DNA from: Nitrospirota bacterium
GTDB taxonomy: Bacteria; Nitrospirota; Thermodesulfovibrionia; Thermodesulfovibrionales; UBA6898
NCBI GenBank assembly: GCA_016215155.1
Contig: JACRLQ010000021.1
Location: forward strand, 1 to 44,651
Reading direction: 5' to 3'
Length of the DNA: 44,651 bases
Within the stretch, counting starts at the first letter, position 1, and every line of letters starts with the position of its first letter. Below the pieces are notes generated by a model, which did no database searches, was not told the origin of the DNA, and was given only the letters and a program-made list of their open reading frames with translations. Below, piece after piece: positions 1 through 6,898 of the stretch. A program made the translations under genes and the position numbers.

Positions 1-1
1 G

Positions 2-115
2 AATCGACAGACGCCGCTGGGTGACGCGACATGGCTGATGAAAGTCTGCCGGAAGTTTGGGCTGGAATCGACAATCAGAAGAAGAGGGAGACCAATGAAG
101 GAGACGGCAGCATGA
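2..115 (+). pseudogene. C-terminal end of a REP-associated (Y1/RAYT-like) transposase, cut by the window edge
   Basis: The frame beginning at base 2 reads through to a TGA at 113-115 and gives a typical RAYT tail: a segment containing TPLGDATWLMKVCRKFG followed by LESTIRRRGRP and a short end. The PLGD...W and RRRGRP features are what I recall from C-termini of the REP-associated branch of HUH/Y1 transposases. The catalytic HUH and Tyr residues would lie upstream of the window, so whether the full gene is intact cannot be judged. It is followed at once by a tandem duplication of its own last codons. Identification rests on about 37 residues, so it is moderately sure. Confidence 0.6.
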
Positions 116-244
116 ATAAAGTAGCCTGTCCCCTTTTTTGTGCCCTCTTTTTTGTGCCCTTGGAATCGACAATCAGAAGAAGAGGGAGACCAATGAAGGA
201 GACGGCAGCATGAATAAAGTAGCCTGTCCCCTTTTTTGTGCCCT
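63..244. repeat. Tandem duplication of the transposase 3' end and its trailing T-rich sequence
   Basis: Bases 63-146 and 161-244 are identical 84-base copies. The 14 bases between them (147-160) repeat the last 14 bases of each copy (133-146), so the structure is a 98-base unit duplicated in tandem with a minor slippage at the end. Each copy holds the last codons of the transposase plus a trailer ending CCCCTTTTTTGTGCCCT. Identity with no mismatches implies a recent event. Confidence 0.9.
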
Positions 245-338
245 AAATATCATAAGGGAACTAATCATGAACAACAAAGACAGGATAAAGGAGGCATGGC
301 ATGAGCACTGCGGTGAAACTGCAAGAAGTAAGAATTAA
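243..338 (+). pseudogene. DUF4160 gene fragment (C-terminal third only)
   Basis: The frame directly after the second repeat copy reads LNIIRELIMNNKDRIKEAW and on to a stop at 336-338. This resembles the C-terminal helix of DUF4160 proteins, which are usually about 80-90 residues and are encoded just ahead of DUF2442 genes. The upstream two thirds are missing: the frame runs straight into the transposase-derived repeat. It overlaps the DUF2442 start, as in intact pairs. An in-frame ATG at 267 could still give a 23-residue peptide, but I read it as a remnant and a carrier of the downstream ribosome-binding site. Confidence 0.5.
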
Positions 339-582
339 AGATGTAAAAGTTACCGCGGATACAATAACGGCTCAATTTGTTGATGGACGTACAGTCAGCG
401 TGCCGCTTGCATGGTCATGGCGTTTATCGGAGGCCACGCCGAGACAGCGGTCAAATTTTGAAATTATCGGCGATGGTGACGGCGTGCATTGGCCGGACAT
501 TGATGAAGACATCAGTGCGGAAGGTATGATATATGGCATTCCGGCATATCGCCCTCAAAAGCAAAAAGCAAAATCAAAGTAA
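301..582 (+). CDS. DUF2442 domain protein
   Basis: A 93-residue protein. The segment with FVDGRTVSVPLAWSWRL and the later IIGDGDGVHWPDIDEDIS is typical of DUF2442, a small family often encoded beside DUF4160 in pairs that have been suggested to act as toxin-antitoxin-like modules. An AAAGGAGG ribosome-binding site at 287-294 sits seven bases before the ATG, which supports this start. The DUF4160 partner upstream is broken, so this is a lone survivor of the pair. Its molecular role is unknown. The C-terminus is a short Lys-rich tail. Confidence 0.8.
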   Translation: MSTAVKLQEVRIKDVKVTADTITAQFVDGRTVSVPLAWSWRLSEATPRQRSNFEIIGDGDGVHWPDIDEDISAEGMIYGIPAYRPQKQKAKSK

Positions 583-679
583 TACACGGAATAAGCCTGG
601 CACGTTTTCAGTTTGGCTTCGTGGCACGGCGGCTCAAAATTTTCGTTAACCCTCTCAGATTATTTCGTTAACCCGCGCC

Positions 680-719
680 AGTTGCAATTACGAAGACCTG
701 CGGAGCAGTCGTTGTAACT
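680..719. other. Hairpin in the gap downstream of ccoS
   Basis: Bases 680-719 form an imperfect inverted repeat with a CTGC-GGA-GCAG tip and AGTT...AACT ends. It lies just past the ccoS stop codon on the minus strand and could end the cbb3 transcript, but there is no T-run after it in that direction. Upstream, TTTCGTTAACCC occurs twice (around 643 and 664). Nothing else is recognisable between 583 and 736. Confidence 0.3.
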
Positions 720-736
720 GTAAGTAATTCCATCGT

Positions 737-913
737 CTAACTTTCCTTTCCCTTCCCTTTCTTTTTCCCCTCCTCTTCATCGTCATCCAGCATCCTGTAT
801 TTAGGCCCTTCAGGGTCGTCGTACTGGCCGCTTTTTACCGACCAGACAAAAAACAGCCATGCCCCGATCCCGAGGATGATCGAAAGAAATATCAGGAAGG
901 TTATCGTCCACAT
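737..913 (-). CDS. ccoS: CcoS, cbb3 oxidase assembly protein
   Basis: A 58-residue protein too short for usual length cut-offs. It has one N-terminal membrane segment (residues 3-26, ending FFVWSVKSGQYDD), then the PEGPKYRMLDDD motif characteristic of CcoS, and an acidic then Lys-rich tail. CcoS is needed for cofactor insertion during cbb3 oxidase maturation. It starts four bases after the ccoI stop codon and is the last gene of the cbb3 operon, as in many bacteria. Confidence 0.9.
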   Translation of the reverse strand: MWTITFLIFLSIILGIGAWLFFVWSVKSGQYDDPEGPKYRMLDDDEEEGKKKGKGKES

Positions 914-917
914 GGTC

Positions 918-3368
918 TTATTGTCCTGCCTGCCTGAAGTTTCTGATCCTCAGGGAATTGCCGACCACAAACAGCGAGCTTGCGGCCATCGCGCCTGCCG
1001 CGATGACGGGGTGGAGAAGTCCTGCCGCCGCAACGGGGATGGCAAGAAGGTTATAGATAAAGGCCCAGAAAATATTCTGTCTTATTATCGCGTATGTTTT
1101 TTTTGACAGACCTATAAGAAACGGGACAAGACGAAGGTCGTTTCTGAGCATCACCGCGTCCGCGCTTTCGATCGCGATGTCCGTCCCCCTTCCCATCGCA
1201 ACCCCGATGTCGGACTGCGTCAGGCCCGGAGCATCGTTTATGCCGTCTCCCACCATCATCACGATTTTGCCCTCCTTCTGCATTTCGAGGATCCTCGTGC
1301 GTTTCATCTCAGGTGTAGCCTCATGGATGCTCGTGCCGATTGACGCCTTTGAAGCGATCGACCTGGTTGTGCTTTCGTTGTCCCCGCTGATGACGGAGAT
1401 GCCGAGCCCCATCTTATGCAGCTGTGCCGCGGCCTCCGCCGATTCGTCGCGAAGGATATCAGAGACGGCCATTACCGCCCTGAGTTTTCCGCGCCATCCC
1501 ATGAAGACGACGGTCTCTCCTTCCCTTTCGGGGCCGCCGGTGATGTCCGATATATTGAGCGGCATGGCGATGCCGTTTTCGTTCATCATGAGCCGGTTTC
1601 CGATGAAGACGTCCTTTCCGTCGGCCCTCCCGAAAATCCCCCTGCCGGGGACCGCCGCGAACCCCGTGACTTCAAAGTTCCGGGCCTTCTCAAGGAGACT
1701 TTCGGCCTTCAGTACCGCGTTGCCGATGCTGTGCTCCGAGAGTCTCTCAAGGGAGGCCGCAAGGCTGATCAGGTAGTCCCTTTCAAAATCCGGGTCCATG
1801 ACCATGGTCTCCCTGAGAGAAGGCCTGCCCTGTGTAAGCGTGCCCGTCTTATCGAAGAGCACGTCCGTGCATTTCCCTGCCTTCTCCACGGCGTCCCCGC
1901 GCCTGATCAGGACCCCGGCCGACGAGGCCATGCCCGTAAATATGAGCACCGCGAGGGGGGTCGCAAGCCCCAGGCTGCAGGGGCAGGCTATTACGAGCAC
2001 CGCGACCCCGGTCATCAGAGACCTCTCTGCCGACTGCCCGGAGGCCATATGATACAGGCCCGTTATCACGGCCAGAATAAGCATGGACGGGACGAACATC
2101 CCTACGACCCTGTCAGCGACGCCCTGGATCCGCGGTTTGGCCGACTGGGCCTCTTCGACCGATCTGATTATGCCCGAAAGTATGGTCTCCTCGCCCGTAG
2201 CCGTGACCTCCAGCTTTATTGACCCGTAGAGGTTGATGCTCCCTCCTATGACTTTTGAGCCCCGCCCCTTGGGCACCGGCCGTGACTCCCCGGTGATGAT
2301 CGACTCGTCGGCCTCGGAACTGCCGCCGACTACAACCCCGTCAATCGGGACCCTTTCTCCCGGTGCCACCTCGACAAGGTCGCCTTTTTTTAAAGAGGCC
2401 AGCGGCACCCTGAGCCTTTCCGTCTCCATCCCTTTGCCCGACACTATGAGTCTGGCTTCGGCGGGCGCAAGGTCCGTCAGTCTGTCGATAGCCTCTGAGG
2501 CCTTTCCTTTTGCCGAAAGCTCGATATACCTCCCAAGGAGTATAAGGGTCACGATCATGGCGGATGTGTCGAAATACACCTCCGCGCCCTTTGTCATGGC
2601 ATAGATGCTGTAAAAAAACGCGGACAGGGTCCCGATCGTGATCAGGGAATCCATATTGAATCTGAAATGCCTCAGTCCGGTCAGAGTGCTTTTTATAAAA
2701 CCGCCTCCGGAATAAAAGATAACGGGGGCGGTAAGGAACATGGCGATGACCTCAAGTATGGTCTTCGTGGTCCTGTCCATGCCCTGAAAGTATCCGGCAT
2801 AGAGTGCGATGCTGTATATCATGAGCTGGGACGACAGGAACCCCGCGGTGCCGAGTTTTACGAGCATCTCCCTTGATTCGGTCTCCCTCAGCTTAAGTTG
2901 CCCGGACCGGGAGAAAGGCTTCGGCATGTATCCGATAGACTGGATTTTCTTTAAGACCGCGCCGATCCCCGTTACGGCAGGGTCCCATGACACGCGGGCC
3001 CTGTGTGTCGCGTAATTGACATTTACCTTCATTATCCCGGGCGTCCTTGAAAGGACCTTCTCGTTAAGCCAGACGCATGAGGCGCAGCGAATGCCGTCGA
3101 TCAGGATATCGGTCTGTTTATATGCCCCGTCGTCGCTGGCCTGCGCTTCGAAAGGTCCCGGGTCGATCTCTTTTTCGAACAGGAGGGTGTCGATGCCGGT
3201 TTCGCTCCATCTTCTGTTGCTGTAGAAGTTGTCGAGGCCCTCAGAGTGTATCAGAAGGTATATACCTGAGCAGCCGCCGCAGCAGAAGACTTTAGGGGCG
3301 CCGTCGATTTCGAGATGCACCGCATCTCTCGGGGCGAAGGTCCGCAGGCAGTGGTCGCACTTATACAT
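918..3368 (-). CDS. ccoI: CcoI/FixI-type copper-transporting P-type ATPase
   Basis: An 816-residue P1B ATPase that moves copper across the inner membrane for cbb3 assembly. The order is: an N-terminal Cys-rich zinc-ribbon-like segment (CDHC and CCGGC, residues 4-33) typical of FixI/CcoI; a heavy-metal-associated domain with CASC at residues 95-98; membrane helices; the ion-binding ACPCSLGLATP motif; the phosphorylation motif DKTGTLT; and GDGINDAPGL. The usual SEHP of the nucleotide-binding domain reads SEHSIG here, with Ser in place of Pro. Its ATG overlaps the end of the upstream TauE-like gene, and ccoS follows. The CcoI assignment rests on the N-terminal ribbon and on context. Confidence 0.93.
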   Translation of the reverse strand: MYKCDHCLRTFAPRDAVHLEIDGAPKVFCCGGCSGIYLLIHSEGLDNFYSNRRWSETGIDTLLFEKEIDPGPFEAQASDDGAYKQTDILIDGIRCASCVWLNEKVLSRTPGIMKVNVNYATHRARVSWDPAVTGIGAVLKKIQSIGYMPKPFSRSGQLKLRETESREMLVKLGTAGFLSSQLMIYSIALYAGYFQGMDRTTKTILEVIAMFLTAPVIFYSGGGFIKSTLTGLRHFRFNMDSLITIGTLSAFFYSIYAMTKGAEVYFDTSAMIVTLILLGRYIELSAKGKASEAIDRLTDLAPAEARLIVSGKGMETERLRVPLASLKKGDLVEVAPGERVPIDGVVVGGSSEADESIITGESRPVPKGRGSKVIGGSINLYGSIKLEVTATGEETILSGIIRSVEEAQSAKPRIQGVADRVVGMFVPSMLILAVITGLYHMASGQSAERSLMTGVAVLVIACPCSLGLATPLAVLIFTGMASSAGVLIRRGDAVEKAGKCTDVLFDKTGTLTQGRPSLRETMVMDPDFERDYLISLAASLERLSEHSIGNAVLKAESLLEKARNFEVTGFAAVPGRGIFGRADGKDVFIGNRLMMNENGIAMPLNISDITGGPEREGETVVFMGWRGKLRAVMAVSDILRDESAEAAAQLHKMGLGISVISGDNESTTRSIASKASIGTSIHEATPEMKRTRILEMQKEGKIVMMVGDGINDAPGLTQSDIGVAMGRGTDIAIESADAVMLRNDLRLVPFLIGLSKKTYAIIRQNIFWAFIYNLLAIPVAAAGLLHPVIAAGAMAASSLFVVGNSLRIRNFRQAGQ

Positions 3369-3922
3369 ATAAGGAAATACCCCTTATGATGAACAACACT
3401 CCGGTGAGAACCACGAGCAGGCCGCTCGCGGAATACAGAATCCCTCTCATCCTCATGCCGATTGCCGAGGCCGCAAACCCGAATAAAAGGAGGGCGGGGG
3501 CTGTGCCCAGTCCGAACAAAAGGGCCAGGAGGCCCCCCCGAAGCATCCCCCCCGAACCGGCAGCGCCTATGAATACTGAATACGACAGCCCGCAGGGCAT
3601 GAACCCAATCAGAAGTCCCAGAGGGTAGTACTGCAAGGACCATGATGACCCCGGAGATTATCGCTATTGCGTTTTGGAGGCCGGCGATTTTACCGGCCAG
3701 GTTCAGAAACGATCCTCCAAGCCCGGCCATCGAACCTATAAAGGTATAGGTAGTTATCCTTCCCGTATTGAAGATGATCTGGGGAATGAGCGCAGTCAGT
3801 GATAGACGGCGCGGGCCGCAATGAAGCACATAGGATGCGGTAAAGGGCCCGCACATCCCGAGGCAATGACCGAATCCCCCCAGCAGGCCGGTAGAAAAGG
3901 CCAGGAAATATCCGGCTTCCAC
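3361..3922 (-). pseudogene. TauE/SafE (UreH-like) membrane protein, frameshifted with an internal deletion
   Basis: A GTG start at 3922 overlaps the stop of the lipoprotein gene (TAGTG). The first frame gives membrane helices with STGLLGGFGHCLGMCGP, the hallmark of the CcoI-linked TauE/SafE or DsbD-like family, and runs to about 3640. The second half, from YYPLGLLIGFMPCGLSYS to the stop at 3361, is in another frame. Intact relatives are about 220-230 residues, and I recall about 35-40 residues between these two blocks that are absent here. So a deletion plus frameshift lies near 3630-3640. A separate TTG-started second half is conceivable. In intact form the protein is thought to help copper or thiol handling in cbb3 maturation. 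Confidence 0.75.
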
Positions 3923-4341
3923 TATCGATCGACCCTGAAGATAAAGGACGCCCTGGCCGGACCTTTTTCCTTGCCGTCCTTCCTCTGCATAATGACCTCG
4001 GCCTTCCAGAGCCTCCTGCCGCTTGTGCATCTGGGGAGTACGCCTTCTCCTTCATAGCTGCCGTCCGCATTAGGCCTCAGCCTTATCCTGTTGTCGTGCA
4101 TGTACATTCCCGGCATCGAAAGGTCGAGGACGACCTCTGTATCAGGGACTGCCGCCGGGCCGCCCCCCGGCCTGACGCTGAAGCCGAGCCGTTTCATCGA
4201 CGCTACCGGTTTCGGAACGATATCGAAGGCCACCTCAATGTTTTGGCCGGCGACCGTCTTCACGCATGCCCCGGAGTTGATGTCGCAATCCACCAGGGCA
4301 TTATCATCCCTGCCGCCGCACGCGGCGAGAAAAAGAAGCAT
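3922..4341 (-). CDS. Exported lipoprotein with a FixH/YtkA-like domain
   Basis: A lipobox-like LFLAACGG is followed by a domain of about 130 residues containing SMPGMYMHDNRIRL and a terminal WKAEVIMQRKDGKEKGP...FIFRV. This layout resembles FixH/YtkA-like immunoglobulin-fold proteins. The conserved MPGMYMHDN region with Met and His could bind copper, which would suit the operon, but that is inference. The start is unclear: the first ATG (4341) leaves almost no signal peptide, while the hydrophobic stretch extends upstream in frame to about 4371, where only an ATA follows an AAGGAG site. It overlaps the TauE-like gene and lies next to the cytochrome gene. Confidence 0.7.
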   Translation of the reverse strand: MLLFLAACGGRDDNALVDCDINSGACVKTVAGQNIEVAFDIVPKPVASMKRLGFSVRPGGGPAAVPDTEVVLDLSMPGMYMHDNRIRLRPNADGSYEGEGVLPRCTSGRRLWKAEVIMQRKDGKEKGPARASFIFRVDR

Positions 4342-4367
4342 CAGCGCTGCCGGAAGAGGTCCTGCCG

Positions 4368-4715
4368 CTATTTTTCGATACTCCTTAAATAGGCTATCAC
4401 CTTCCAGATCTTTTCGGTCCCGAGGGTCTTGTCCCAGTTGGGCATCCCGCCCTGTTTTCCCTTGGCGATCGTATCGAAAAGGTCGGCGTCGGAATTGCCG
4501 TATTTCTTTTTCTTCGTGGTAAGATCGGGACATATCTCGCCTTTGGCCCCTTCACCATGGCAGCTTTTGCAGTTGAACTCATATATCTTCAGGCCTTCCT
4601 TGATCATCTTCTGGTTGCCTTCATAGGGGTTTTTTGTCTGAAGGCCGGCCCCAAAAGATATGCCCGTGATCAAGACCGCCATTGCCAGAGAACTTCCCAC
4701 TGTTGTTTTGTTCAT
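4368..4715 (-). CDS. Small periplasmic c-type cytochrome (one heme)
   Basis: A 115-residue protein with a signal peptide (residues 1-23, MNKTT start and a hydrophobic core) and one class I cytochrome c domain. Heme attaches at CKSCH, and GGMPNWDKTLG supplies the likely axial Met, before a C-terminal helix typical of the fold. Its ATG overlaps the fixH stop (ATGA). Because the fused CcoO-cytochrome upstream carries one fewer heme than a normal CcoO plus CcoP set, this protein may serve as the missing electron-input heme. That is inference from the operon. It could equally be a soluble electron donor. Confidence 0.85.
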   Translation of the reverse strand: MNKTTVGSSLAMAVLITGISFGAGLQTKNPYEGNQKMIKEGLKIYEFNCKSCHGEGAKGEICPDLTTKKKKYGNSDADLFDTIAKGKQGGMPNWDKTLGTEKIWKVIAYLRSIEK

Positions 4716-5170
4716 TTCACGCCTCCTTGTTCTACGTATGTCCTTTCGTTAAATGATACACGTTTTTTGTCCTGAGTTACAGATGTATTAATGTCCCACA
4801 ATCCATGCAGGGGGAAATTGACTGACGCGCAATAGCTGCCGTGGGGGTCCCTGTCCGCCTTGTAGAGGCGGTCATACGCAGCAGTTCCGGGCCTGCTCAG
4901 GGTTATCGTTACAGCGGCGTCCTTGAGAGGGGCCTTCCGTCTGTCGTAAACGGACAAAGACAGTTTTACCTCTCCCGTTTTGAGCTCCCTGTTGTTGACG
5001 GTAACGTCCCAGCCCGTCTCCTTTTTTTCCCTTGCCGCCCTGTCCCAGTCGAGACCTGTTTCATAGGGCTTTTCAGTGACGGTCCCGTCGAAACTCCTGC
5101 TTCCGATAAATACGGCTCCGAATACCGCGGCAAGGCCTATGATGGATACGATAATCAGTGTTGTCTTCAC
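4712..5170 (-). CDS. fixH: FixH/CcoH family protein
   Basis: A 152-residue protein with an N-terminal membrane anchor (residues 4-24) and a periplasmic FixH domain with GLDWDRAAREK, LSLSVYDRRKAPL, ITLSRPG and LHGLWDINTSV. FixH/CcoH stabilises assembling cbb3 oxidase together with CcoG, CcoI and CcoS. It overlaps ccoG by four bases on one side and the cytochrome gene by four on the other, so translation is probably coupled. The YETGLDWD block near the start matches the usual family motif. Confidence 0.85.
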   Translation of the reverse strand: MKTTLIIVSIIGLAAVFGAVFIGSRSFDGTVTEKPYETGLDWDRAAREKKETGWDVTVNNRELKTGEVKLSLSVYDRRKAPLKDAAVTITLSRPGTAAYDRLYKADRDPHGSYCASVNFPLHGLWDINTSVTQDKKRVSFNERTYVEQGGVK

Positions 5171-6384
5171 GGTCCTCCCGGTATTTTAAACGGCACATTA
5201 ATTATTACGCGGTCCTCCGGAGACGGGCCGAAGGCCGCCGTAAAGGAAACATCCCTCCCGTCCGGATGGGCGCCCGTATCTTCCCCGACGGCGAATATTG
5301 TCAGTTTCTTATGCGCGCCGGCCGCCATCGAGATGGTGTCCGGGTTGAGGCGGAACAGCCCCCGCGGCGTCTCCGACGACATCGACAGGGACAGTTCAAG
5401 GTCTTTTCCCGACCTGTTTTCTACAAATACGCTATAGGCATTGATCGTCCTTCCGTCAGGGGACACCCGGGCGGGGATATCGCTAGCCGGAAAAACAGTG
5501 AGGTCAACCGGCGTCCTGTTTAAAGACAGATAGATAAAAAAAAAGAGCAGTGAAAGCGTGGCGGCCGACATCAGCAGCACGCTTTTTCTCATTATGGGGT
5601 TTTCCTGCCCGGGCCGGCCGAAGAAATAGCCGATCAGGCCCCGCCCCCCCGATATCTCCTTCATGTCCCTGCATTTGTCTATGCATGCGGCGCAGGTTAT
5701 GCAAGCCGGGTCCTGGCCCTTTCTTACATCTATCTTTACAGGGCAGACCCTTACGCAGGCCGAACAGTTCATGCACTCGTCCTGCCTCCTCTGATCGAAC
5801 GCGATGACCATGGTGCTCCCGTCAAAGAGAGTCGACTGCATCTTCGAATAAGGACATGCAGTGGCGCAGAACCTCTGCCTGACGAACGCAAGGTCGGCGA
5901 AGATGACCGCGCTCAGAATGCCCCAGGACCAGGTAATCGCCGGACCAGGATGAAGGTCTCTGATTTTTTCGAAAAATTCATACGGACTGACAAAATACCA
6001 GATTAACGTGGCGGACACAAAGGCGCTGATTACAGACATGAACAATAATGAAATCAAATTTAGCGGCATGCCTTTGAGTTTCCAGCGTTCAAGGAAACCG
6101 GTCAGATCGGTCAGGACGGTCTGCGGGCATATCCACCCGCACCATATCCGGCCGAAAGTCAGGGTAACAAGCATGAGGAGAAATAACAGAAAAAGGACGG
6201 CCGCAAGCACTATGAAAAACTCCTGCATCCAGATTGCGGCGCCGAAAAAATACAATTTCAGAGATGGAACATCAAAGCGCAGGGCGCTTTCTCCCTTAAT
6301 CCTTACGAAGGGAAGACCCGCGATGACCGTCGCCTGTAAGACCCCGGCCAGCCGCCGAAACGGCCGGATCCGGTCAATCCTCAT
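5167..6384 (-). CDS. ccoG: CcoG, cbb3 oxidase accessory protein (copper-reducing ferredoxin)
   Basis: About 405 residues. There are several membrane helices, the conserved WCGWICPQTVL turn, CATACPYSKMQ, two 4Fe-4S sites (CMNCSACVRVCPVKID and CITCAACIDKC), another membrane helix, and a C-terminal immunoglobulin-like domain. CcoG is reported to reduce Cu(II) before delivery to cbb3 oxidase. I chose the ATG at 6384, although an in-frame TTG at 6390 is possible. Both overlap the end of the small CcoQ-like gene. It is followed by fixH with a four-base overlap. Confidence 0.92.
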   Translation of the reverse strand: MRIDRIRPFRRLAGVLQATVIAGLPFVRIKGESALRFDVPSLKLYFFGAAIWMQEFFIVLAAVLFLLFLLMLVTLTFGRIWCGWICPQTVLTDLTGFLERWKLKGMPLNLISLLFMSVISAFVSATLIWYFVSPYEFFEKIRDLHPGPAITWSWGILSAVIFADLAFVRQRFCATACPYSKMQSTLFDGSTMVIAFDQRRQDECMNCSACVRVCPVKIDVRKGQDPACITCAACIDKCRDMKEISGGRGLIGYFFGRPGQENPIMRKSVLLMSAATLSLLFFFIYLSLNRTPVDLTVFPASDIPARVSPDGRTINAYSVFVENRSGKDLELSLSMSSETPRGLFRLNPDTISMAAGAHKKLTIFAVGEDTGAHPDGRDVSFTAAFGPSPEDRVIINVPFKIPGGP

Positions 6385-6517
6385 CGTCAAATATCCTGTA
6401 CTTGGGCTCTTCCACCTTTTTCGTGCGTTTTCTGGAATAGTAAAAGCCTATAATGACTCCAAAAAGTATTACCAGAGAGAGTCCGAATATAAAATAGGCC
6501 GCGCTTTGGGCATTCAT
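6374..6517 (-). CDS. Small membrane peptide, CcoQ/CcoS-like
   Basis: A 47-residue peptide with one membrane helix (residues 6-28, FIFGLSLVILFGVIIGFYYS), then a basic stretch RKRTKK and an EEPKYRIFDDED tail. The tail recalls the PEGPKYRMLDDD end of the CcoS in this operon. The helix-plus-basic-turn layout also fits CcoQ, the small subunit of cbb3 oxidase. Its position between the oxidase genes and ccoG favours CcoQ. It overlaps the ccoG start. Confidence 0.7.
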   Translation of the reverse strand: MNAQSAAYFIFGLSLVILFGVIIGFYYSRKRTKKVEEPKYRIFDDED

Positions 6518-6527
6518 GGCAGGCCCG

Positions 6528-6620
6528 TTACTTCTTCCTGCTGGCCATGTAATAAAGATATATCGCCGCAGCGGTCGGCAAAACAGTAAATGCGATTGTG
6601 GCCATTATCGAAATATCCAT
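6528..6620 (-). CDS. Thirty-residue membrane peptide in the cbb3 operon
   Basis: A very short frame with ATG at 6620 and TAA at 6528-6530 encodes 30 residues that are almost all one membrane helix (ATIAFTVLPTAAAIYLYYM) and end ASRKK. Its location 10 bases before the CcoQ-like gene and the strong hydrophobic-helix-then-positive-tail design suggest a small oxidase subunit comparable in size to CcoM of other cbb3 enzymes. I know no sequence match that would prove this. Confidence 0.5.
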   Translation of the reverse strand: MDISIMATIAFTVLPTAAAIYLYYMASRKK

Positions 6621-6641
6621 AAATTATCTCCCTCACCCTGA

Positions 6642-6663
6642 CCCTCTCCCTCAAAGGAGAGGG
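6642..6663. repeat. Short hairpin (REP-like)
   Basis: CCCTCTCC at 6642-6649 pairs perfectly with GGAGAGGG at 6656-6663 around a six-base loop. It sits inside the cbb3 operon between the FixP_N-type gene and the 30-residue peptide. The sequence CCTCACCCTGACCCTCTCCC is of a kind that I recall as dispersed in many genomes. It may protect or process the upstream ccoNO message. Confidence 0.6.
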
Positions 6664-6691
6664 AAATCAGGACTTATTATGAAGTTATCTC

Positions 6692-6877
6692 TTATTTATT
6701 CACCGATTCCTGATAGGCCTTTTCCTGGGTCCACCCGCTTATGGCCGGCGAGTATGCCGCGAAATAGTAGATACCCCAGAGTATAAGGCCCCAAAACAGA
6801 ACGAGCCAGCCCACGGGCAGTTTTCGCGATGTCTCTTTAGCCTCAAATGCCTCGATGTTGTCGCCGTTATCCGTCAT
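6692..6877 (-). CDS. Stand-alone FixP_N (CcoP N-terminal) membrane protein
   Basis: A 61-residue protein. After an acidic start comes KLPVGWLVLFWGLILWGIYYF, the membrane anchor typical of the FixP_N domain that normally begins CcoP, followed by AYSPAISGWTQEKAYQ. No cytochrome domain follows; that part is fused to CcoO in this operon. I chose ATG 6877 because GGGAGG lies five to ten bases before it; an ATG at 6889 is in frame but overlaps that site. Inference: it anchors or docks the heme-carrying subunit as the N-terminus of CcoP does. Confidence 0.8.
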   Translation of the reverse strand: MTDNGDNIEAFEAKETSRKLPVGWLVLFWGLILWGIYYFAAYSPAISGWTQEKAYQESVNK

Positions 6878-6898
6878 ATTTCCTCCCATTTAGGATCC

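Noticed and set aside
31-338. Two open frames (31-213 and 138-338) with the repeated peptide KVACPLFCAL
   Set aside because: They read across the tandem repeat and its T-rich trailer in the wrong frame; the frame from base 2 gives a recognisable transposase tail instead.
1416-2222. 268-residue plus-strand frame
   Set aside because: Antisense to the copper ATPase gene, low complexity Arg/Gly composition, no family resemblance.
4397-4582. 61-residue minus-strand frame inside the cytochrome gene
   Set aside because: Alternative frame of the small cytochrome c gene, whose CKSCH frame is clearly the coding one.
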